From contig CAKUMO010000003.1 in assembly GCA_934667815.1 (NCBI GenBank), positions 1 through 64,000 on the forward strand: 64,000 nucleotides of DNA, in the 5' to 3' direction. Positions 53,632-62,610 of the stretch are shown here, piece after piece. The translations under genes were made by a program, and so were the position numbers. Under the pieces are notes generated by a model. It ran no database searches, was not told the origin of the DNA, and saw only the letters and a list, made by a program, of their open reading frames with translations. The stretch comes from an uncultured Oscillospiraceae bacterium (GTDB lineage Bacteria > Bacillota > Clostridia > Oscillospirales > Oscillospiraceae). Each line of letters begins with the position of its first letter. Within the stretch, counting starts at the first letter, position 1.

Positions 53632-54621
53632 TTACGCAGCGGCCTTGGCACGCTTTTTCTTGTGCTCGGCGACGTAGAGCATCAGAAGGTTCAGTCCGCG
53701 CTCGTAGAACACCGAGAACAGGATGACCATGCCGACCACGGCCTGCTGCCAGTTGGTCGAAACGCCCATGATGTTCAGGCCGTTGCGGATGAACATGATG
53801 ACCAGTGCGCCGATGATGGTGTTGATGACCGAGCCCTTGCCGCCGCCGAAGGCGATGCCGCCGATAAGCGCGGAGGCCAGAGAGTCGATGGTCAGGGTGC
53901 CCTTGATGGTCGGGTCGGCCGCGTTCAGACGGGCCAGATACAGAATGCCGGTCAGGGAGGCCAGCAGGCCGTTGATGACGTACACGGAGATGACGATCTC
54001 GTCTGCACGCATGCCGGCGAGCTTGGCGGCCTTGCGGTTGTGGCCCAGCGCGTAGAGCGCACGGCCGTAGGTGGTGTGCTTGGTCAGGAAGTACAGCAGG
54101 GCAAACACGGCGATCGTGATGAGCGCGATATTCGGGATGCCGGGGATGAGCGCGCCGTTGGTCAGAGCGCGGAAGCCCTCGGGGAAGCCGTAGATGTACT
54201 TGCCGTCGCAGACGACATAGGCAAGGCCCAGCGCCACGAAGTCCACGGAGAAGGTGGCAATGAACGGCTCGATCTTGACCTTGGCGATCAGAATACCGTT
54301 GAGCAGGCCGAAGGCGACGCCCACGCCGACCGCGACCAGAATGCCGACAAGGTAGTTGCCCTCGCTGAAGAAGGTGCCGCTGAGGTAGCTCGAGAGCACC
54401 ATGTTCGAGGCCATGGAGATGTCGATGCCGTTGGAGATGATGGCAAGGCTCATGCCGAAGGCCATCAGCAGGGTGAAGGGCGTCTGCTGGAAGATCACCT
54501 GGCTGAGGTTGTTCCAGTTGAGGAAGGCACCCGGCTGGAGCACGGCCATGATGGCCATGACCACAATGAGGATCAGAAAACGAGAGATGAGGTCAACGCG
54601 GTTTTTAGCTTCCAGTGACAT
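53632..54621 (-). CDS. Sugar/polyol ABC importer permease (RbsC family), second
   Basis: 329 residues, about nine membrane segments. LLMAFGMSLAIISNGIDISMASNMVLSSYLSG, LAGMRADEIVISVYVINGLLASLTGILYLARL and LIGGIAFGGGKGSVINTIIGALVIMFIRNGLNIMG are RbsC hallmarks. It overlaps the other permease gene by 17 bases. Two different permeases indicate a heterodimeric channel. Confidence 0.9.
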   Translation of the reverse strand: MSLEAKNRVDLISRFLILIVVMAIMAVLQPGAFLNWNNLSQVIFQQTPFTLLMAFGMSLAIISNGIDISMASNMVLSSYLSGTFFSEGNYLVGILVAVGVGVAFGLLNGILIAKVKIEPFIATFSVDFVALGLAYVVCDGKYIYGFPEGFRALTNGALIPGIPNIALITIAVFALLYFLTKHTTYGRALYALGHNRKAAKLAGMRADEIVISVYVINGLLASLTGILYLARLNAADPTIKGTLTIDSLASALIGGIAFGGGKGSVINTIIGALVIMFIRNGLNIMGVSTNWQQAVVGMVILFSVFYERGLNLLMLYVAEHKKKRAKAAA

Positions 54622-55621
54622 GGCCGTAGACCCTCCTTAATCCCTTGATGTTCTTTCTGTGTTCGTTTGCGACGTCCACAACGATCATGGTGACGATGAC
54701 GACGCCGATGAGCGCCTTCTGCCACGTTGCCGGGATGCCCATCAGGCTCAGGCCGCTGGCCAGCACGCGCAGCAGCACCGTGCCGAAGACCGTGCCGAGG
54801 ATGCCACCCTTGCCGCCCGCCATGGACGTTCCGCCGATGACGACGGCCGCCATTGCATTGAACGAATATTCCACGCCGACCGAGGGGCTGCCGGAGTTGG
54901 TCATGCAGGCGATCGCAACGCCCGCGACGGCGGCAAAGAGACCGGCCAGCGCGTAGACCCAGATGCGGGTCTTGACGACCTTGATGCCCGAGACGTTTGC
55001 AACGTTTTCCGAGCCGCCGATGGAATAGACATTATAGCCGAAGCGGGTTTTCTTCTGCACCAGCACCATCAGGCCGACCAGAAGGATGGTGATCCAGATG
55101 ATGACGTACAGGCCGAGAATCTTGCCGTTGCCGATCCAGTCAAGAACCTCGTTCTTGACCGGGATGGTCACGCCGTTGGTGAGCACCAGCGCAAGGCCTG
55201 CGAAGATACTCATGCTGGCGAAGGCGACGACCCAGTAGTCAAATTTCAGCTTTGCCACGAGCACGCCGTTGAACGCGCCGATGGCAAGACCCATCACAAG
55301 CGGAATGAGAATGACCAGCACCGTGGGCATGCCCGCCTGATTCAGCAGCGCCACCACGACGGCTGCCATTGAGACGGTCGAGCCGACGGATATATCGTTC
55401 TTGCCCATCAGGATGACCAGCGTCAGACCGGTGGAGGTGAGCAGCAGCGTGCAGCAGTTGCGCAGGATCAGCATCAGGTTGTAGCTCGTGAAGAAGCGAT
55501 CCGTTGCGATGGAGAAAAACAGAATCAGAAGAATATCGCCGATCAGAATGCCGGGAATGTTCAGCTTTTGGTAGCCGCGGCGAACCTTTTGCAGTGCGGG
55601 CGGCAGCGTCAGTTTGCTCAT
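54605..55621 (-). CDS. Sugar/polyol ABC importer permease (RbsC family), first
   Basis: 338 residues. TGLTLVILMGKNDISVGSTVSMAAVVVALL, the VSGIKVVKTRIWVYALAGLFAAVAGV segment and IGGTSMAGGKGGILGTVFGTVLLRVLASGLSLMG define an RbsC-type permease. The start at 55621 is set by the ATGA overlap with the ATPase stop; a long upstream frame lies over the ATPase gene. GGAGGTCACGGC is the ribosome site. Confidence 0.9.
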   Translation of the reverse strand: MSKLTLPPALQKVRRGYQKLNIPGILIGDILLILFFSIATDRFFTSYNLMLILRNCCTLLLTSTGLTLVILMGKNDISVGSTVSMAAVVVALLNQAGMPTVLVILIPLVMGLAIGAFNGVLVAKLKFDYWVVAFASMSIFAGLALVLTNGVTIPVKNEVLDWIGNGKILGLYVIIWITILLVGLMVLVQKKTRFGYNVYSIGGSENVANVSGIKVVKTRIWVYALAGLFAAVAGVAIACMTNSGSPSVGVEYSFNAMAAVVIGGTSMAGGKGGILGTVFGTVLLRVLASGLSLMGIPATWQKALIGVVIVTMIVVDVANEHRKNIKGLRRVYGHVTGS

Positions 55622-57135
55622 GCCGTGACCTCCTCTCCGCCAACCGCATAGCGCATGATGGCTTCCTGCGTCAGGTTGGGTCTGGTGACCTCGCCCGTGA
55701 TCTCGCCGTCCTTCATGACATAGACGCGGTCGGAAATGCCGACGACCTCGCTCAATTCCGAGGAAATCATCAGAATGCCGTAGCCCTCGCCCGCCAGACG
55801 GTCGAGCAGGTGATAGATCTCGCTCTTTGCGCCGACGTCGATGCCGCGCGTCGGCTCGTCGATAATCAGGAAGCGGCAGCCGGTCTCGAGCCATTTGCCG
55901 ATGACGACCTTCTGCTGGTTGCCGCCGGACAGCTCGCCGACGAGCTTGTCGGCAGAGGGCGTTGCGATACGCAGCTCCTTGACGTACTTTCTGCCGATCT
56001 CGTCCTCAGGTCTGCGGCGCAGGATGCCGCGCCGGAAAACCTTGCCGAGGCTTGCGGAGGTCAGGTTCTCCTTGATGGGCATTTGCAGCACCAGGCCCTC
56101 GATCTTGCGGTCCTCGGGCAGCAGACCCAGCGACTGCTTCACGCTCTTGCGCGGCGTGGTCTTGCGGATCTCCTTGCCATAGAGGGTGTAGCTGCCGTGC
56201 TCGATCGGCTCGTCGCCAAAGACGGCCTTGGCAATCTCCGTGCGTCCCGCGCCGATCAGGCCGGACAGGGAGACGATCTCTCCCTCGCGGACGGAAATAT
56301 TGACATTGCGGAAGCGGTAGCCGCCGAGGTCGCGCGTCTCAAAGATGACATCGCCGGGCGTGTTGTAGTTGCGCTCGTACATCTTTTCGATGCGGCGGCC
56401 GACCATCATGGAGATCAGGGTGTCCAGCTCGACGTCCGCGACGTTCACGGTGTCGATGTACTGGCCGTCGCGCATGACCGTGACGTGGTCGCCGATGCGC
56501 TTGATCTCGTCCATGCGGTGGGAGATGTAGATGATGGCCACGCCCTGCTTCTTCAGCCGCTCAACGATCTCAAAGAGCTTGGTGATCTCGCGGCTGGTCA
56601 GGGACGAGGTCGGCTCGTCCATGATGACCAGCTTGACCTCCTTGGACAGCGCCTTGACGACCTCGACCATCTGCATCTGTGCGATGCTGAGCTTCTTGAC
56701 GAGGGTGTTGGGGTTCATGTCCAGGCCGAGACTTTCCATCAGCGCACGGCTGTCGCGAACCATCTTCTTGTAGTCCACAACGCCCTTGAGGCCCTTCTTC
56801 ATCGGCTCGTGGCCGAGGTAGATGTTCTGGGCGATGGTGCGCTCGGGCAGCAGGTTCAGCTCCTGATGGATGATGCTGATGCCTGCGTCCATGCTCTGGC
56901 GGACGTTGGTGAAGTTGACCTCCTTACCGTCGTACCACATGGAGCCTTCGTCGCGGTGGTAGACGCCGGAGATGATCTTCACGAGGGTGGACTTGCCTGC
57001 GCCGTTCTCACCGAGCAGGATGTGTACCTTTCCGCGCTCGCAGGTGAGCTGCACATGGTCCAGTGCCAGCGTGCCGGGAAAGCGTTTGGTGATCCCCTTC
57101 ATCCGAAGAATGACGTTCTCTTCGTTGAATTCCAA
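55618..57135 (-). CDS. Sugar/polyol ABC importer ATPase (RbsA/MglA type, two NBDs)
   Basis: 505 residues, two fused nucleotide-binding domains. First: Walker A GENGAGKST (42-50), Q-loop IIHQELNL, LSIAQMQMVE signature, Walker B IMDEPTSSL. Second: degenerate Walker A GLIGAGRTE as usual in this family, LSGGNQQK signature and IIDEPTRGIDVGAK. It powers the permease pair encoded downstream. It begins 11 bases after the beta-hydroxyacid dehydrogenase stop. Confidence 0.94.
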   Translation of the reverse strand: MEFNEENVILRMKGITKRFPGTLALDHVQLTCERGKVHILLGENGAGKSTLVKIISGVYHRDEGSMWYDGKEVNFTNVRQSMDAGISIIHQELNLLPERTIAQNIYLGHEPMKKGLKGVVDYKKMVRDSRALMESLGLDMNPNTLVKKLSIAQMQMVEVVKALSKEVKLVIMDEPTSSLTSREITKLFEIVERLKKQGVAIIYISHRMDEIKRIGDHVTVMRDGQYIDTVNVADVELDTLISMMVGRRIEKMYERNYNTPGDVIFETRDLGGYRFRNVNISVREGEIVSLSGLIGAGRTEIAKAVFGDEPIEHGSYTLYGKEIRKTTPRKSVKQSLGLLPEDRKIEGLVLQMPIKENLTSASLGKVFRRGILRRRPEDEIGRKYVKELRIATPSADKLVGELSGGNQQKVVIGKWLETGCRFLIIDEPTRGIDVGAKSEIYHLLDRLAGEGYGILMISSELSEVVGISDRVYVMKDGEITGEVTRPNLTQEAIMRYAVGGEEVTA

Positions 57136-57146
57136 GGCGATTCCTC

Positions 57147-58052
57147 CTAACCTTCTGAGTTTGTGGGTTGTGCGTAGGGTTGATTCAGCCGTTCGTTGAC
57201 CAGACAGATCGAGGTGTTGTCCATCCGGCCCAATCCCATTGCCATCAGGGTGTTGTACATCTGCATGGTGACGGCGGCGGTGGGGACTGCGGTGCCGGAC
57301 GCAGCCGCCAGCGCCATGGCCATCTTCATGTCCTTGTGCATGTTGTAGCCCGTGGAGGTGGGAGTGAAATCACGCTGCCGAAGCGTGTCTTTCTTATATT
57401 GATAGATCGGTGCGCCCGCCGCGCTGTCCGCGATCAGGTCGAGCATTTCCGCACGCGGAAGCCCGAGCTTCTGACCGAGCACCAGCGCCTCGGAGAGCGC
57501 CTGAAGCTCCTGCGCAAGCAGCATGTTAATCAGCAGCTTCATCACACGCGCCTCCTCGCCGGGGCCGAGGTAGGTCTGGCGGTTTCCGAGCACCTGCAAA
57601 TAGGGCAGGCACTGCTCGAACAGCGCTCTTTCGCCGGAGACCATGATGCCCAGCGTGCCAGTTTTGGCAAAGTGCGTGCTGCCCGTGACCGGCGCACGCA
57701 GAAAGCTGCCGCCTGCACGCCCGACCGTTTCCGCGGTCTTTTGCGAGGACTCGGGATCGACCGTGCTCATGTCGATGAGAATTTTGCCCGTCAGGGGGAC
57801 GGAGGCGAGCTGCTCTGCGATTTCCAGCAGGATTTCGCCGTTCGGGATCATCGTGAAGATCACGTCGGCGCGGCCCGCAAGCTCCGCGGGATTTTTTGCA
57901 AGGGAAGCGCCGGTCTGCGCGGCATAGCCGGATAGATCCCGGCGGCCGGAGCCGCAGACGGTCATCTCATAGCCCGCCTCGCACAGCCGCGCGGCCATGG
58001 GCGCGCCCATATTGCCGACGCCGATCCAGCCGAGGCGTTTTTTCGCGCTCAC
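57147..58052 (-). CDS. Beta-hydroxyacid dehydrogenase (3-hydroxyisobutyrate/tartronate-semialdehyde reductase family)
   Basis: 301 residues. N-terminal GWIGVGNMGAPMA, DMSTVDPESSQ, LRAPVTGSTHFAKTGTL and the catalytic Lys172 with Asn176 (MKLLINMLLA) match the family; the usual SGG after the APV is replaced by TGST. It reduces or oxidises a 2- or 3-hydroxy acid semialdehyde with NAD(P). The start is GTG, overlapping the preceding dehydrogenase stop as GTGA; a longer frame covers that gene. Confidence 0.85.
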   Translation of the reverse strand: MSAKKRLGWIGVGNMGAPMAARLCEAGYEMTVCGSGRRDLSGYAAQTGASLAKNPAELAGRADVIFTMIPNGEILLEIAEQLASVPLTGKILIDMSTVDPESSQKTAETVGRAGGSFLRAPVTGSTHFAKTGTLGIMVSGERALFEQCLPYLQVLGNRQTYLGPGEEARVMKLLINMLLAQELQALSEALVLGQKLGLPRAEMLDLIADSAAGAPIYQYKKDTLRQRDFTPTSTGYNMHKDMKMAMALAAASGTAVPTAAVTMQMYNTLMAMGLGRMDNTSICLVNERLNQPYAQPTNSEG

Positions 58053-59083
58053 AGGGAGAGCACCACCTTCATGCTGCCCTCGGGGATCCGTGCGGTGGCA
58101 AAGGCCTGCTCGACCTGCGCCATGGGATAGACATGACTGATGAGCTTTTCCGCCGCAGCGGGATGCCTGACCAGAAATTCCATCGCGCGGTCGAAATCGC
58201 CCGTGCCGCCGATGGAGCCGACGATCGTCAGGGACTTCGTGACGATCAGACGCTGCGCGATCTCGACCTTGGCGATCATGCCGACGCAGCCGAGCACGCC
58301 GCCCGGACGGACGAGATTCAGCGCGTTGGCAAAGACGGGCGCGACGCCGGTCGTTTCGATCACGATGTCGTATTTCGCCGCCGCGTACATCGAGGCATAG
58401 TCGCCGCTGCCCGCGCCGGGGTTCAGCTCGTCCGCCGTGGGGATGCGCGCGCCCTCGGAGGCGGCCAGCGCCGTGCGGGACGCAGCCAAATCGTAAAGCT
58501 CGGTGTGCTTGCAGCCCTCCATGTGGATCAGCAACATCAGTGCGCTCATGCCGATCACGCCGCCGCCGAGCACGAGGATGCGCTTCTCGCTCAGCCCTTC
58601 GGGCACGATGCGCTTGATCTTCGAGAGAAGATGCGCCGCGACCGCGACCGGCTCGGACAGGCAAAGAAGGCGTTCATTCATGCCCTCGGGAGATTTATAA
58701 ATGTATTTTTCGTCGCGGACGAAGTATTCCGTGCTCGCGCCGTCGATGGTGATGCCGAACTTCTCGATGTGCTCGCAGAGATTCCTGTCCTTTTGGCAGC
58801 TCGGGCATTCGCCGCAGAAGCGGGAGCAGTCGCCCGTGACCAGATCGCCGGCCTTGAGGGTTTTGACGTCCTCGCCGACGGCCTCGACCACGCCGGACCA
58901 CTCATGGCCGAAGCGCATGGGGTAGCTGTGCGGCGCACTGTAGGTTCCGTGGAACAGGTGGATGTCCGAGCCGCAGATACCGACGTTTTTGACATGCACC
59001 AGCACCTCGTGGCCGGTGGGAACAGGCTTGGGCTGCTCGACGGGAACGACCCGCTTCGGTTCCTGCAAAATATAAGAAATCAT
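58049..59083 (-). CDS. Zinc-dependent medium-chain dehydrogenase, sorbitol-dehydrogenase-like
   Basis: 344 residues. Catalytic zinc ligands Cys37, His60 and Glu61 (FGHEWSG); a structural-zinc loop with CSRFCGECPSCQKDRNLC; Rossmann motif VLGGGVIGMSAL. It resembles polyol dehydrogenases and could oxidise an inositol or inosose hydroxyl, as IolM does in Thermotoga. It differs clearly from the two following dehydrogenases. ATGA overlap with the upstream dehydrogenase and GTGA with the downstream gene show tight coupling. Confidence 0.88.
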   Translation of the reverse strand: MISYILQEPKRVVPVEQPKPVPTGHEVLVHVKNVGICGSDIHLFHGTYSAPHSYPMRFGHEWSGVVEAVGEDVKTLKAGDLVTGDCSRFCGECPSCQKDRNLCEHIEKFGITIDGASTEYFVRDEKYIYKSPEGMNERLLCLSEPVAVAAHLLSKIKRIVPEGLSEKRILVLGGGVIGMSALMLLIHMEGCKHTELYDLAASRTALAASEGARIPTADELNPGAGSGDYASMYAAAKYDIVIETTGVAPVFANALNLVRPGGVLGCVGMIAKVEIAQRLIVTKSLTIVGSIGGTGDFDRAMEFLVRHPAAAEKLISHVYPMAQVEQAFATARIPEGSMKVVLSL

Positions 59084-60162
59084 GCTGTTTCCTCCTCGCC
59101 GTTGGGGTGGATGACGACCCGGATCGCGCCGTCCTTATGATTTACAAACGTGTCAAAGGCTTCATGGAGCCGCTCGAGCGGGAAGCGGTGGGTGATGATC
59201 TCACCGACGCGCAGCTTGCCGCCGCTCATCAGTCCCAGCACCTTGGCCGAGCAGTTGGGGTTGGCACGCACGCCGTGTACGGTGATTTCGTTTTTGACCA
59301 TATAATACAGGGCTTCCTGTGTGGTCGTCTGCTTGGGATAGGCGATCACCGCGACGTGCCCCTCGGAGGCGGTCATGCGGATGGCCTTGTCCAGCGTGTC
59401 GCCCGCGCCCGCGCAGTCAAAGCTGCGGTCGGCGCCCGCGCCGCCGGTCAATGCCCGGACAGCCTCGACCACGTCGGGCGTTTCCAGAGTCTCGATCACA
59501 TGATCCGCGCCGGTCTGTTTGGCCATGCGCAGGCGGTCGGGGTCGTTGTAGCCGATGACGACGGTTTTGCTGCCCATGGCTTTGGCCATCTGCATGAGCA
59601 GAATGCCCATGGGGCCGGGGCCGATGATCGCCGTCCAGCCGCCGGGCACGATGCCGGCAAGGCTGATACCGTGGAAGGCGATGCCCGCGGTATCCACCGT
59701 GGAGCCTTCGTCAAAGCCGACGTTGTCGGGCATGACGGTCAGCGCCTTCTGGTCATAGACCTGATACTGCGCGTAGCAGCCCGGTGTCGCGTGGCCGTAG
59801 TGGTGATGACCCGCGCGGCCGTAATTTCTGCACAGATTGTAAAGACCCTTTTTGCACATCTCGCAGACGCCGCAGCCGCAGTGCGCTTCGCCCGCGACAC
59901 GGTCGCCGATCTTTAAGGTCGCGACGCCCTCGCCCAGCGCCTCCACCACACCGGCAAATTCATGACCGGCGATGAAGGGGTAGTGCGGCGGCCAGCCGTC
60001 CTTCAGAACCGCGCCGCCGAAAATGCCGGGGTCGGAGCCGCAGATGGAAACAGATTTGATTTTCACAAGCACCTCGCCGTAGCCCGGCTGCGGAACGGGG
60101 ACGGTCTCGATGGAGAAATCGCCCGGCGCGTGCAGCACGGCGGCGCGCATGGTTTCGTTCAT
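59080..60162 (-). CDS. Zinc-dependent medium-chain dehydrogenase, paralogue 2
   Basis: 360 residues. Cys41, His67 and Glu68 at the catalytic zinc; structural-zinc loop HCGCGVCEMCKKGLYNLC; an unusual His-rich GRAGHHHYGHATPGCYAQYQ segment; Rossmann IIGPGPMGILLMQMAKAMG. Its N-terminal half is about three-quarters identical to the next gene, so the two arose by duplication. A polyol or inosose substrate is inferred from context. It has its own ribosome site (GGAGGCTACACT). Confidence 0.88.
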   Translation of the reverse strand: MNETMRAAVLHAPGDFSIETVPVPQPGYGEVLVKIKSVSICGSDPGIFGGAVLKDGWPPHYPFIAGHEFAGVVEALGEGVATLKIGDRVAGEAHCGCGVCEMCKKGLYNLCRNYGRAGHHHYGHATPGCYAQYQVYDQKALTVMPDNVGFDEGSTVDTAGIAFHGISLAGIVPGGWTAIIGPGPMGILLMQMAKAMGSKTVVIGYNDPDRLRMAKQTGADHVIETLETPDVVEAVRALTGGAGADRSFDCAGAGDTLDKAIRMTASEGHVAVIAYPKQTTTQEALYYMVKNEITVHGVRANPNCSAKVLGLMSGGKLRVGEIITHRFPLERLHEAFDTFVNHKDGAIRVVIHPNGEEETA

Positions 60163-60175
60163 AGTGTAGCCTCCG

Positions 60176-61234
60176 TCAGTCGTTTGGATGGATGACTACC
60201 TTGACCGCGCCGTCCTTGCGGCCGGTGAAGGTGTCAAAGGCTTCGTGGATCTGCTCGAGCGGGAAGCGGTGGGTAATCATTTTCTCCACCGGCAGGATGC
60301 CCTGCGACATCATGTCCAGCACGGTTTTCGAGCAGTTGGGGTTGGCGCGCACGCCGTGCAGGGTGATCTGATTCATAATCAGGGACTTGAGCGCGGCCTG
60401 CTGCCCGTCCTGCGCGGGGATGCTGATGAGCGCGACGTGGCCGCCCTTGCGCGCCATCTGAATGGATTCGTAATACGCCGTGGCGTTGCCCGCGGCCTCG
60501 ATGACCTGATGCGCACCGCCGCCCGTGATGCGCCGAACCTCGGCGACGGGATCCTCGACGGCTTCAAAATCGACCAGCACGTCCGCGCCCAGCTCACCGG
60601 CAAGGGCAAGACGGCGGCCGCGTCCGATGACGACGGTGCGGCTGCCCATGGCGCTTGCCAGCAGCATTGCGGCGATGCCCATGGGGCCGGGGCCGATGAC
60701 GACCGTCCAGCCGCCCGGCTCCACGCCCGTCAGGCGCAGCGCGTTATAGGCGATGCCGGTGGTATCGACCATTGCGCCCTGATCGTAGGTGACGTTGTCC
60801 GGCAGGAGCGTGAGCGCCTTCTGGTCGTAGACCTGATACTGCGCGTAGCAGCCGGGAGTGTTGTGGCCGTAGTGATGGTGGCCTGCGCGGCCGTAATTTA
60901 AGCAAAGGTTGTAAAAGCCCTTCTTGCAGTTCTCGCAAATGCCGCAGCCGCAGTGCGCTTCGCCCGCGACGCGGTCGCCGGCCTTCAGAGAACCGACGCC
61001 CTCGCCGACCTCGACGACCTGCGCGGCAAATTCGTGACCGGCGGTGAAGGGGTAGTAGGGAGGCCAGCCGTTTTGCAGCACCTTGCCGTTGAAAATGCCG
61101 GGATCGGAGCCGCAGATCGCAACGGACTTGACCTCGACGAGCACCTCGCCGCGTCCGGGCTTCGGAACGGGAACGGTCTCGACGTTAAATTCACCGGGAG
61201 CGTGGATCACGACCGCGCGCATCTCATTATTCAT
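60176..61234 (-). CDS. Zinc-dependent medium-chain dehydrogenase, paralogue 1
   Basis: 352 residues, first gene of the long minus-strand operon. Cys41, His67, Glu68, HCGCGICENCKKGFYNLC and the same GRAGHHHYGHNTPGCYAQYQ segment as its tandem paralogue. The cofactor half differs more: GPGPMGIAAMLLASAMGSRTVVIGRGRR, suggesting a different cofactor or stereochemistry. The promoter and an operator palindrome lie 70-160 bases upstream. Confidence 0.88.
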   Translation of the reverse strand: MNNEMRAVVIHAPGEFNVETVPVPKPGRGEVLVEVKSVAICGSDPGIFNGKVLQNGWPPYYPFTAGHEFAAQVVEVGEGVGSLKAGDRVAGEAHCGCGICENCKKGFYNLCLNYGRAGHHHYGHNTPGCYAQYQVYDQKALTLLPDNVTYDQGAMVDTTGIAYNALRLTGVEPGGWTVVIGPGPMGIAAMLLASAMGSRTVVIGRGRRLALAGELGADVLVDFEAVEDPVAEVRRITGGGAHQVIEAAGNATAYYESIQMARKGGHVALISIPAQDGQQAALKSLIMNQITLHGVRANPNCSKTVLDMMSQGILPVEKMITHRFPLEQIHEAFDTFTGRKDGAVKVVIHPND

Positions 61235-61302
61235 AGGACAGGCTCTCCTTTCCGGTTCTTCCGCCGCGCTTGCGGCGGGAGGGGCGGCTTGTGTGGTATT
61301 TT

Positions 61303-61316
61303 AGTGGCATGCCACT
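61303..61316. promoter_or_regulatory. Operator palindrome 1
   Basis: The 14-bp perfect palindrome AGTGGCATGCCACT is followed by TGCATTC. Site 2 at 61529-61540 shares GTGGCATGCCA and a GCATTC three bases further on. Site 1 lies about 50 bases downstream of the predicted minus-strand start, in the leader of the dehydrogenase operon. Confidence 0.75.
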
Positions 61317-61367
61317 TGCATTCGTAAAATCGAGGGGTTCAAAATCCCTCTCGCAATTGACAATCTC

Positions 61368-61396
61368 ATTATCCGTCTTAATCACTAAAAAATCAA
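61368..61396 (-). promoter_or_regulatory. Promoter of the minus-strand catabolic operon
   Basis: On the minus strand TTGATT (61396-61391), a 17-base spacer and GATAAT (61373-61368). It would drive the sixteen genes from 61234 to 43746. The surrounding 420-base region is distinctly A/T-rich and contains no gene. Confidence 0.65.
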
Positions 61397-61492
61397 GAGT
61401 TTTCGGCCAAAAATTGTGAACAAATCTCGTGCCCAAAATTTAGGCAAGTTTAACAAACTTCGGTTTTTGGCAGAAATTTTTCATTTTCCCTC

Positions 61493-61520
61493 TTGAAATT
61501 TCGATTCCGGCGCTTATAAT
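61493..61520 (+). promoter_or_regulatory. Promoter of the plus-strand hydrolase/epimerase genes
   Basis: TTGAAA (61493-61498), a 16-base spacer and TATAAT (61515-61520). The predicted start near 61527 lies at operator 2, so regulator binding would block initiation. The leader to the ATG is about 130 nt. Confidence 0.8.
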
Positions 61521-61528
61521 CATGGTAG

Positions 61529-61540
61529 GTGGCATGCCAG
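61529..61540. promoter_or_regulatory. Operator palindrome 2
   Basis: TGGCATGCCA (61530-61539) within GTGGCATGCCAG, followed by AGGCATTC, sits just downstream of the -10 box. It repeats the core and the downstream GCATTC of site 1, as expected for paired sites of a GntR-type regulator. Confidence 0.75.
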
Positions 61541-61657
61541 AGGCATTCACACAAATGCCGTTTCGGCAGGCCGCTTTCCAAAATCATTTTCAATTCTTTA
61601 TAAAAGAGCGCTCCGCCTCCCGGACGCCCAAAACCATGAAAGGCAGGTTTATCAAGT

Positions 61658-62605
61658 ATGAGCAAATGGCAGCTTCCCGCCACCGGCGGCAACATGGAGG
61701 TCAACAATGGGATCTATTATCAGAACATGACCAACAAGGACGTTGCAGAACGCCTGAAGAAGAACGACATTATTCTTATCCCCGTCGGCTCCACCGAGAA
61801 CCACGGTCCCAGCGCCCCCTACGGCGAGGACACCTATCTGGATACCCGCCTGTGTGAGCAGGTCGCCAAGGCCACCGGCTGCACCGTCGCGCAGCCCATC
61901 TGGTACGGCTCCCATCCCTATCATCATCTCGGCCAGAAGGGCACGATCATCATTCCCGAGGAAATCCTCGCGGACTATCTGGTCTATGTGTTTGCAGGCT
62001 TCTGGAATGCGGGCTTCCGCAAGATGATCGTCGTCAACGGCCACGGTCAGGACTACGTCATCCCGCTCGCCATCCATAAATTCGGCAAGAAATTCCAGGT
62101 GCCCGCCATCATTCTCTACACCCACTTCTGGAACTGCGCAAAAGAGCAGCTCGACACCGAGGAGAACGGCGGCCCGTACAAGACACCCTTCATTCACGCC
62201 GACGAGGTCGAGCAGAGCTGGTGCCTGGAGCTGTTCCCCGAGCTGATCCGTCAGGAAGAAGCCATCAAGGTCGATCCGCGCCCGCTGCTGCCCGCAGGCC
62301 ACATCAACAACTCCGCAGAGCGCGGCACCGGCCCGATCAAGTGGTACAACGCGCTCGGCTCCACCGCCATGGAGTGCATCGTGCAGCCGCAGGGCGTCAT
62401 CGGCGATGCCCGTCTGGCCGATGGCGAGAAGGCACGCAAGGGCGTGGAAATGACGCTGGACTATCTGGAAAAGCTCGTCAACGACATCCTCGAGCGCTAT
62501 CCTGCCGGTCAGCTTCCGCCCACGGAGCTGATGACCCAGCGCGACCCGGCCGCCGTGGAAGCGGTGCTGCGCGGTGAGCGCCACATCTACACCCTCGCAT
62601 ATTGA
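61658..62605 (+). CDS. Creatininase-fold hydrolase, second copy (IolN-like)
   Basis: 315 residues. Glu47, His49 (STENHG) and Asp58 (YGEDTY) with GSHPYHH, NGHG and FIHADEVEQS form the same metal site as the 51.3-kb paralogue. It is about 58 residues shorter. The ribosome site (AAAGGCAGG) is moderate; ATG 61694 is an alternative start. It is divergent from the large operon and shares the two-operator region. The two hydrolases may act on different ring stereoisomers. Confidence 0.8.
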   Translation: MSKWQLPATGGNMEVNNGIYYQNMTNKDVAERLKKNDIILIPVGSTENHGPSAPYGEDTYLDTRLCEQVAKATGCTVAQPIWYGSHPYHHLGQKGTIIIPEEILADYLVYVFAGFWNAGFRKMIVVNGHGQDYVIPLAIHKFGKKFQVPAIILYTHFWNCAKEQLDTEENGGPYKTPFIHADEVEQSWCLELFPELIRQEEAIKVDPRPLLPAGHINNSAERGTGPIKWYNALGSTAMECIVQPQGVIGDARLADGEKARKGVEMTLDYLEKLVNDILERYPAGQLPPTELMTQRDPAAVEAVLRGERHIYTLAY

Positions 62606-62610
62606 TCGCC

